64,000 nucleotides of DNA from Endomychus coccineus (lineage: Eukaryota; Arthropoda; Insecta; Coleoptera; Endomychidae): NCBI GenBank assembly GCA_958510875.1, contig OY294067.1:57176039-57240038 (forward strand). The letters are read 5' to 3'. This document shows positions 24,901 through 32,200 of the stretch, piece after piece. A program made the position numbers and the translations under genes. Each line of letters starts with the position of its first letter. Position 1 is the first letter of the stretch. A model generated the notes under the pieces. The model worked only from the letters and a program-made list of their open reading frames with translations. It was not told the DNA's origin and did no database searches.

Positions 24901-27900
24901 ATGAAAGATCCTCCATGACAGTTCACACGGTAGACACCAAGACACCTCGTTGAAGACCCACATGACAGACACCATGACACCTCTTCCAGTCTGCGACTCA
25001 GGTTAGCTCTATAACCTTTAGCTCTATGGTTGTGACTGGTTGTGCTCTGTAGCTCTATGGTTTCTCTGAATGTCGACCGCCACACACTTCATCTTGAGCT
25101 ATACTGTCCTCATCGATATTAACACCCGCAAACTAGAACGAGTCTGCGAAGTCGCACGAAACGTTGTAGCCGATGATCTCCGACCTTTCATTTATCGAAG
25201 TCGCTTGCGAGCCGCATGAGTCGGTCGAGTCGAACTGGTGGCGCCATCTCCACGTATCAGTCTATACCTTTTGAACCAAAGGTACAGAATGCTTCGTAGA
25301 GGTGCTTCGCCCCTCCATTAAGCAATCTGTACCTTAGGTTCGTCATGACAGCTGTCACTTGGTGGTGACACCTCTACGAAGCAATCTGTACCTTAGGTCC
25401 ACCATGACAGCTGTCACGAGGTGGCGACACCTCCACGAAGCAATCTGTACCTTAGGTTCGTCATGACAGCTGTCATATGGTGGCGACACCTCTACAAAGC
25501 AATCTGTACCTTAGGTCCACCATGACAGCTGTCATGTGGTTGCGACATCTCTACGAAGCAATCTGTACCTTAGGTTCGCCATGACAGCTGTCACTTGGTG
25601 GCGACACCTCTACGAAGCAATCTGTACCATAGGTCCACCATGACAGCTGTCACGTGGTGGCGACACCTCTACAACGCAATCATGACAGTTGGACCTTATG
25701 GTCACCATGACAGTTGAACCTTATGGTCGCCATGACAGTTGGACCTTATGGTCGCCATGACAGCTGTACCTTATGGTTGCCATGACAGTTGGATCTTATG
25801 GTCGCCATGACAGCTGTACCTTAGGGCCGCCATGCTGTCATGTGTTAGTCACGTGACCCTGTGACACACTTTTTGCACACACCCTGTATACTCTTTCATG
25901 TGACACACTTTTTGCACGCACCCTGTATACTCTTTACAAACAACCGATCCTTATCACCGGACCGACACCCCTATGGCCGCCATCTTGGTTTTTGTCGTAG
26001 AACTAGCCCAGTATATCTACTTAGTCCTATTCCTATAGATCGCTTCAATAACATATGGGCGGGGTCCGCCCCCGGTATTCTAAATGAAACAAATTTTCTA
26101 AGTTTTGTGCGTGGGGTTGGCCCCTGCCTCAATGGTTTCGTAAAAATTAAGTTAGTTCGGTAAATTAATTTTCTTCTCCAGCCTGTTTATACTCCCTGAT
26201 GAGGAATAATCCATGGTTCGCAATAATTCAAGTCAGATATTTCTCACCTACATTCCACACAAAGTAATTTAAATGTTTTTAATTTTGTTCTTATTGTTGT
26301 CGAGATAATATCTCTATAAAGTTGTAAGTAATTTTCTAGTCAAGGCAAGTAGAATGTCAACCCATATTAACCTTTGTTCTTAATATCATATTTTTTGAAA
26401 TCAATTAATATCCCTGTGTGTCAGTATTGTAACAGATTAAATTAAAGTAATTAGATAGAGATCAAGTTGATTTATCAAGTTGTGTTCATATAAGTGTACA
26501 GTGAACGGAGAAATTCTTAAAGTTCGATGGACTCCAAGAGAGCGCAACCTACAATAAATTTTACTTGTAGTATTGTAAAATCTGTAGGTAGCTTGCGTAG
26601 GGGTAGTTTGTAGCCTTGAATTGGCTCGTAGTTAGAACCCAGTTGTGAAATTGAACGTCGTATTTGTGCAACAGGAGTTATTTATTCCACATTATATTCT
26701 ATATTAAACCTGTATTCTGCGCGATTTTGTGAATGCAAACTGGCTAATTATTTCCTATGAATAAAGTTAATTATGGAAAAAATCGGAATATGGCGCTCCT
26801 CTATTATTTGATGATGGAGCAAGCGTCGTCATCTGCGTTACCCCCACCTCCGCTGCTAATTTACCCAGAAATCAGGGAAGAAAGAACTCTCCACCTTTCA
26901 AATATTTGACCTGTATATGATTATTGAATCATCTATTTTCCCAAACCATAAACCAAATTCAATTGGGATTCAAAGCTTCCCTATAATTCCACGTTTTACT
27001 CTCCATCCATTTGAATTGGTTTCTTAGTACGAGTATGTTTTTACTGTATATGTTATATAGATATTCACACTTGATCTTTAAGATTTTCCTCAATAAATTT
27101 ATTAATATTGGACTATTAACTTCCCCTACTCTAGATACTGGAATGTGTTACGGATAACCTATTGATTGGAGTAGTTAGTCCTCATCAACACCATAATACC
27201 CCCCCCCCTCCCATACGTAATGGCCCTTCGTTGTCTTCCCAACTATTCCGGATGCCTTGGAGATAGATGAACAAGACCACCAAGTGAACCACAACACCAA
27301 TGGGAGGTTCTTCCTATTCCTAAATCCTGGCTGTGCTAGCTCAAAGCTTCTACAATATGAACTCTCCAATGTTGGCAAGGATCAGCATATGGTCTGCTTT
27401 CTCGTCCTCTTTTTCTCATGCTACACACGGTGGGTTATTCGACCTATCATAGTGCCTTATTATTGTCTTCTGTTATGGCATGATAGAATTTGATGCTTGG
27501 CTTATGGTGTTTCCGATCAATTCTACTTTCGAGGTGATCCTGTTTCTACTCATAGTTAGTATCATGCTCCGATGTATTCTCCGCTGATTTTAAGATCAAT
27601 AATTCATTGGACACTATGGACTTTAGCATAGATTTCCGATTGAAGTAATGTTTTCCCTTCTATTCATTCATGGCTACTGTATTTCTGCTCCGTCTATTGA
27701 TTTGTTTTCTCTTCATAACAATATAATTCGTGTAGAACTGTATGAAGAGTATGATGTAAAACACTGATATTTACCTGTCCCGCTACGCAGTAACATAGCA
27801 TCAAAATTATTCTCAATGGAACTTTTGCTTTATAACATCGATGTGTGAAAAATCTATGAGCTCCACCTGTGACGCCAAAGCCTCCAACGAAGCCAATCCA

Positions 27901-29186
27901 TATTGCTGTAAAAAAAAATCGTATTCATGAAGTATTCTGCTGTCTTAGGTTGATGATTTATGTTACCAGTGAACAAAAACAATGCTTACTGGTTAAACAT
28001 CACAGTGGAATAGAACATTGTTTATGGAGAGCTAATGAAAAAGGCGTGTGTTACATTGACCATCAACTAACGGAAGTCAGACGATGGGAGGTTCGTCCTA
28101 TTATTTTTCATAATAATTGATAAAACGTTAATCAGAAGCTATTGTTGTTACTACACCATTTATCAGGATTTTATTATCGAAAAAATTACCGAACGTTCTA
28201 TTCATCATATTATGATGGCGTGATTCTAAACTATAGAGAAGTTACATATTTCAGAAAACGATTCATTACTAATTACCTCTAATAAAAATATTGTAACTGT
28301 CTCAGAATTTTCTGTGAAACTATGAAATGTGTTGAATGAAACATTCAGTGAACAACAGACAAAAGTACAAATCATACATAACACATATAGGTACATATAT
28401 TTAATTAAATTTTTTTCTATATTTTGACTACACTAGAGGAAAATCTGTAATGTTCGAAGAATATCGTGTGAGCCAGCGGTGGAATGTTAGGAGAGGATTC
28501 GAATTTTTATTGAAGGCTTGGAGGTTATAAGCATAGATGAAGGTTTGGAGGAAAAAGGCATGAGGAAGACCTCAATAAGCAAAGAGCTTCACAACTTTGC
28601 TGTTTGATAGAAAAAGGATGTCTGGTAGGAAGAAGTTTGGCAATGAAATAGTGACTAGCTTGAGCTCGTCTAGTTCGCTCATCTGGAATCCCCCTCTGTG
28701 GAACGACCAACGAGATTTCTGATGAACACCGACCATGTAAATATTTATAGAAGAGGGAGAGGTCAACCATCTTTCTACGATGTTCTAGAGACGTCAATAT
28801 GTGTGACATCATAAATCAGACGAATAGCTGGATATAATGAAAGAGCTTCAGCACATGTTTGGGAGCCGAACTCCAGACATATGAACATTAGTCCAAGACA
28901 GGTCGAATATGTACTTTGTAGATTATGAGGAGCTGCTGGGAAGTAAAGTAGCTTTTGCATGGATTAGAAAATCAAGTTCTTGTGAAGCCGTTTTCGTTAT
29001 GGACCTCACATGTTCATCCATGTGAGTGTTGTTGGTGATGATCCCGAGCATGTATAAAAAAGACTTCGTGTCAATTGTTATACCTCACATCATCATATCA
29101 GAGATTGTGAGATCTGCCTTCCTGGAGAAGACGCGAGCTTGAGTTTTGGTTGGAAAATCATTGCAGATCTCCATTAATTGCTTCAA

Positions 29187-29229
<43 letters not shown>

Positions 29230-32200
29230 CCTCTGGCTTGAAGAAGCGATATGAAGTGTACAATCATATGTAAAGCTGTGGACGAAAAACGCGGCCACTT
29301 CTAGAAGATCATTAATATGGAGCAGAAACAAAGTTAGTTCAAAAATAGGTCCCTGTGGAATACAAGAGTTGATAACCATTATATCGGACGATACTCCGTC
29401 GATCACCAGATGGAGTGATATATCTGAGAGGAAATTCAATAGTAAGCGACAAAGTTGAGGTGGCAAACCATATGACGGAAGTTTCCCAAGAAGGCTTTGG
29501 TGCCATCTTCGGCCAAATGCTTTGGAAAATCTAATGCTCAAGCTAGCCATCCCCATGTTTTTCAATAGATTACAGCCATACAAATGTTACGTAGAACAGC
29601 AGGTCTCCTGTTGATCTCTGCCAACGAAATTCATATTGCCGGTCATTCGCAATTTTGGGGCTCTCTCTAGGTATTGTATGACCTCGATGTTGATTGCTTT
29701 CTCAATCATTCAGGAGATCACAGATAATAGTGTAATAGATCTATAATTATTGAGAAGGGTCTTTGTTCCTTTTTTTTGGAATTGGTTGGACTCTAACGGT
29801 CTTCCAGTGAGAAGGAAAGACACCAAGTTTGGATGAAAAGGTAAACAACCTGCAGAAAACTGGTGTTAATTCAGGAGCACGTTATTTGAGAACGGCAGGT
29901 GGGATTCTGTCAGGCATCATAAACTTTTTGGTATTGAGATCAACTAGAATAGCTCCTAATTGTGCGCTGACGAAAGACAATGTATATGTCTTCCGATGGC
30001 AGCAATATCAGGAGGGTTTTTCACTTGTGAATCCTAAGTGGAATTTGCTGCAAACATTTCAGGAACAAGATTGGGTTCTTCTTGTGGTTTAGTAGCTAGT
30101 GTGCCGTCTTCTTTGATTAGGGAAGGGAATGAACTGAAAGAAAAATGTTCACCAATTGCTTTGGCGAGAGAGAGTCCAAAACGAACAGGCATTCGATAAA
30201 CTATGATCTTATTTTGGCATGATATCCCTCTTTCGGAGCGTTTATTGTTCCACTGCTCTTATTTCTGGCTTCAACATATCCTGTTCTGGTTTCCAGACAT
30301 GGGTTATCGCGCCAATGACGGTATGCTGTTTGTTTAAGCCATCGTTCACCAGATGACGGGGATTTGTTAGTATGGGCCATGTAAGTTTGCATTCCTAGCC
30401 TGATAATATCCGCGATTTCTGTGGCACATTGCGTTGGGTCATCAGATTCAAACTCGGACAAAAACGTATGAAGATCATCCCAGTAGGCTGAGTTGTGTTG
30501 CCAAACTGTGCTTAGAGGTGTTGAATTGGTTTGTGGAGTGATATAGGGCCATGTTGTGGAGATGAGTGAATCGTCAGAGTGTGCACAGACATTTACTTCG
30601 TAGGGATCGGGATTGTTAGTTAGGAATAAGTCAAGCGTATTAGCGTAATTATAGTTGTTATCAGGGATTCATGTTGGTTCATTATTTAACTACTCGAGAA
30701 CATAGGTAATAGCGAAGGCCTGAGCTGTCTTGTTTGAGAATTTGAGCCAAACGGTGTTGTGAATGTTGAAATCCCCCATGATGATAATTTCAGCTGCTAA
30801 GTAGTTCTGCTGAATTAGGTTAAGTTTGAGCGGAAGAAATTCAAAGAGACAACAGAGAAATTTTATCTTTTTGTGATTATCAAGCTTGAACCACAGTACA
30901 TCAAATTCTTGTGGTTCTAAATTCTCCTCTCGGTGGTATGGGAGATCATTTCTGGAATAGAGACAGATACCTCTTTCGAATCTGAAACGAGAGTGGAGCT
31001 TGTAGCCAAGGCAGAGAAAATAGGTCGTTTTGGTGGATGGATTGACTCGCGTCTCAGTTAAGGCCGGTATGTCTGGTTCGTCTGCAGGTGGTAATGAACA
31101 AGTTTTTGTTTCTGCTAAGACCTCTAATGTTACAGAAGTCTATCTTCAAGTTCATATTGTTCAATATTGAAGCCCCTCCAGCACCCCTCGCCCGGAAATT
31201 CGAATGGAGAGATTTCTCCCTGGCAATTTCACTCTAGGAGACTTCATGATTAGTAATTTTACCTAATATATTACATTTATATGAAATTCTACAATTTACA
31301 ACAATTTATAATACAATACAATGGAGTTTGAATACAATTTGGAACTATTTTGAAGTTATGATTTTCCCTAATGAAGTTTTGGTAATTTTAGTTATGTATT
31401 TTTTATCTTTCTTCACTTATGTTTCATATTGAATTCCAAATTTCGGGTATTCATCAATCAACAATAATTGTGTTAGTTAATAGGAAGTTTTGTGGGATAT
31501 GCATATTCTGTTTTCGGGCCAATAATGATTCCGATATCAGCAAGAGGTAAGACACATGATTCCATAATTATACATCTTATCTTTCTAATTGATGCTCTCT
31601 TGTACTTTATTCATGAGCAGCAATGTTAGAATCAAGGATCAAGTATGAGGGCCGTGTTGCACAATGAATATCGTTTACACATAATCAGATATCAGAGTTT
31701 TCAACACGTTTCTAACTGTGAGTATATAATTAGCAAATTTCAAAGGACTGCCGCAGTTACATCTCTTCATCTCTTATCAAAGTTATGGTATTTCATTGAC
31801 CTACAATAAACCCGATTGTCATTTTTACATTGTCTACAATAAACCTGTAATTACTTATTAGTCAACACTAATCAATTACAGACAAATAAACAACACATAG
31901 GTCAAAATGTGACGAAATGAAATGATTCATGAAAAACCTATTAAAAATGTAGGGAACATATAAAGTTCAGCATGATGTCAAGCAAGTAGAATACTTGATG
32001 TAGATAGATAAGGGTAAAATTCAATGGATTAATGTATCAGGTATTTAATTCATAGGAAACATAATAAAATGTTATCCAATATTCTAATAGAATAATAAAT
32101 AAAAACGTAAGAATAGAATAACATAATATTGAGTATTTAATCAGTATAAAAAAGCCAATTTATGATGATTTCAAACTTCAATTCATCCATTAGTCATATA

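Larger units (their letters stand above)
16209..26021 (+). mobile_element. Polinton/Maverick virus-like transposon without DNA polymerase B
   Basis: 9813 bp, bounded by AG...CT ends, TAGTCC target duplications and long terminal inverted repeats. Genes, all plus strand: packaging ATPase, DUF8207-type protein, fibre-like protein, integrase, PLA2-domain protein, protease (frameshifted), penton-like protein, a 59-codon ORF and major capsid protein. This is the adintovirus/Polinton gene set except that protein-primed PolB is missing. The unique region between the inner repeats (about 17130-24490) is packed with genes, and nothing in any frame resembles a B-family polymerase. Polintons are usually 15-20 kb, so this is a compact member or a derivative that lost its polymerase. 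It sits antisense in desaturase intron 2; without it and one TSD the intron would be 2080 bp. Confidence 0.93.

Noticed and set aside
26028..26800. A solo LTR next to the Polinton
   Set aside because: No TG...CA inverted ends with matching duplication could be found.
27175..27493. Overlapping open frames in desaturase intron 2
   Set aside because: They appear on both strands over a C-run and resemble no family.
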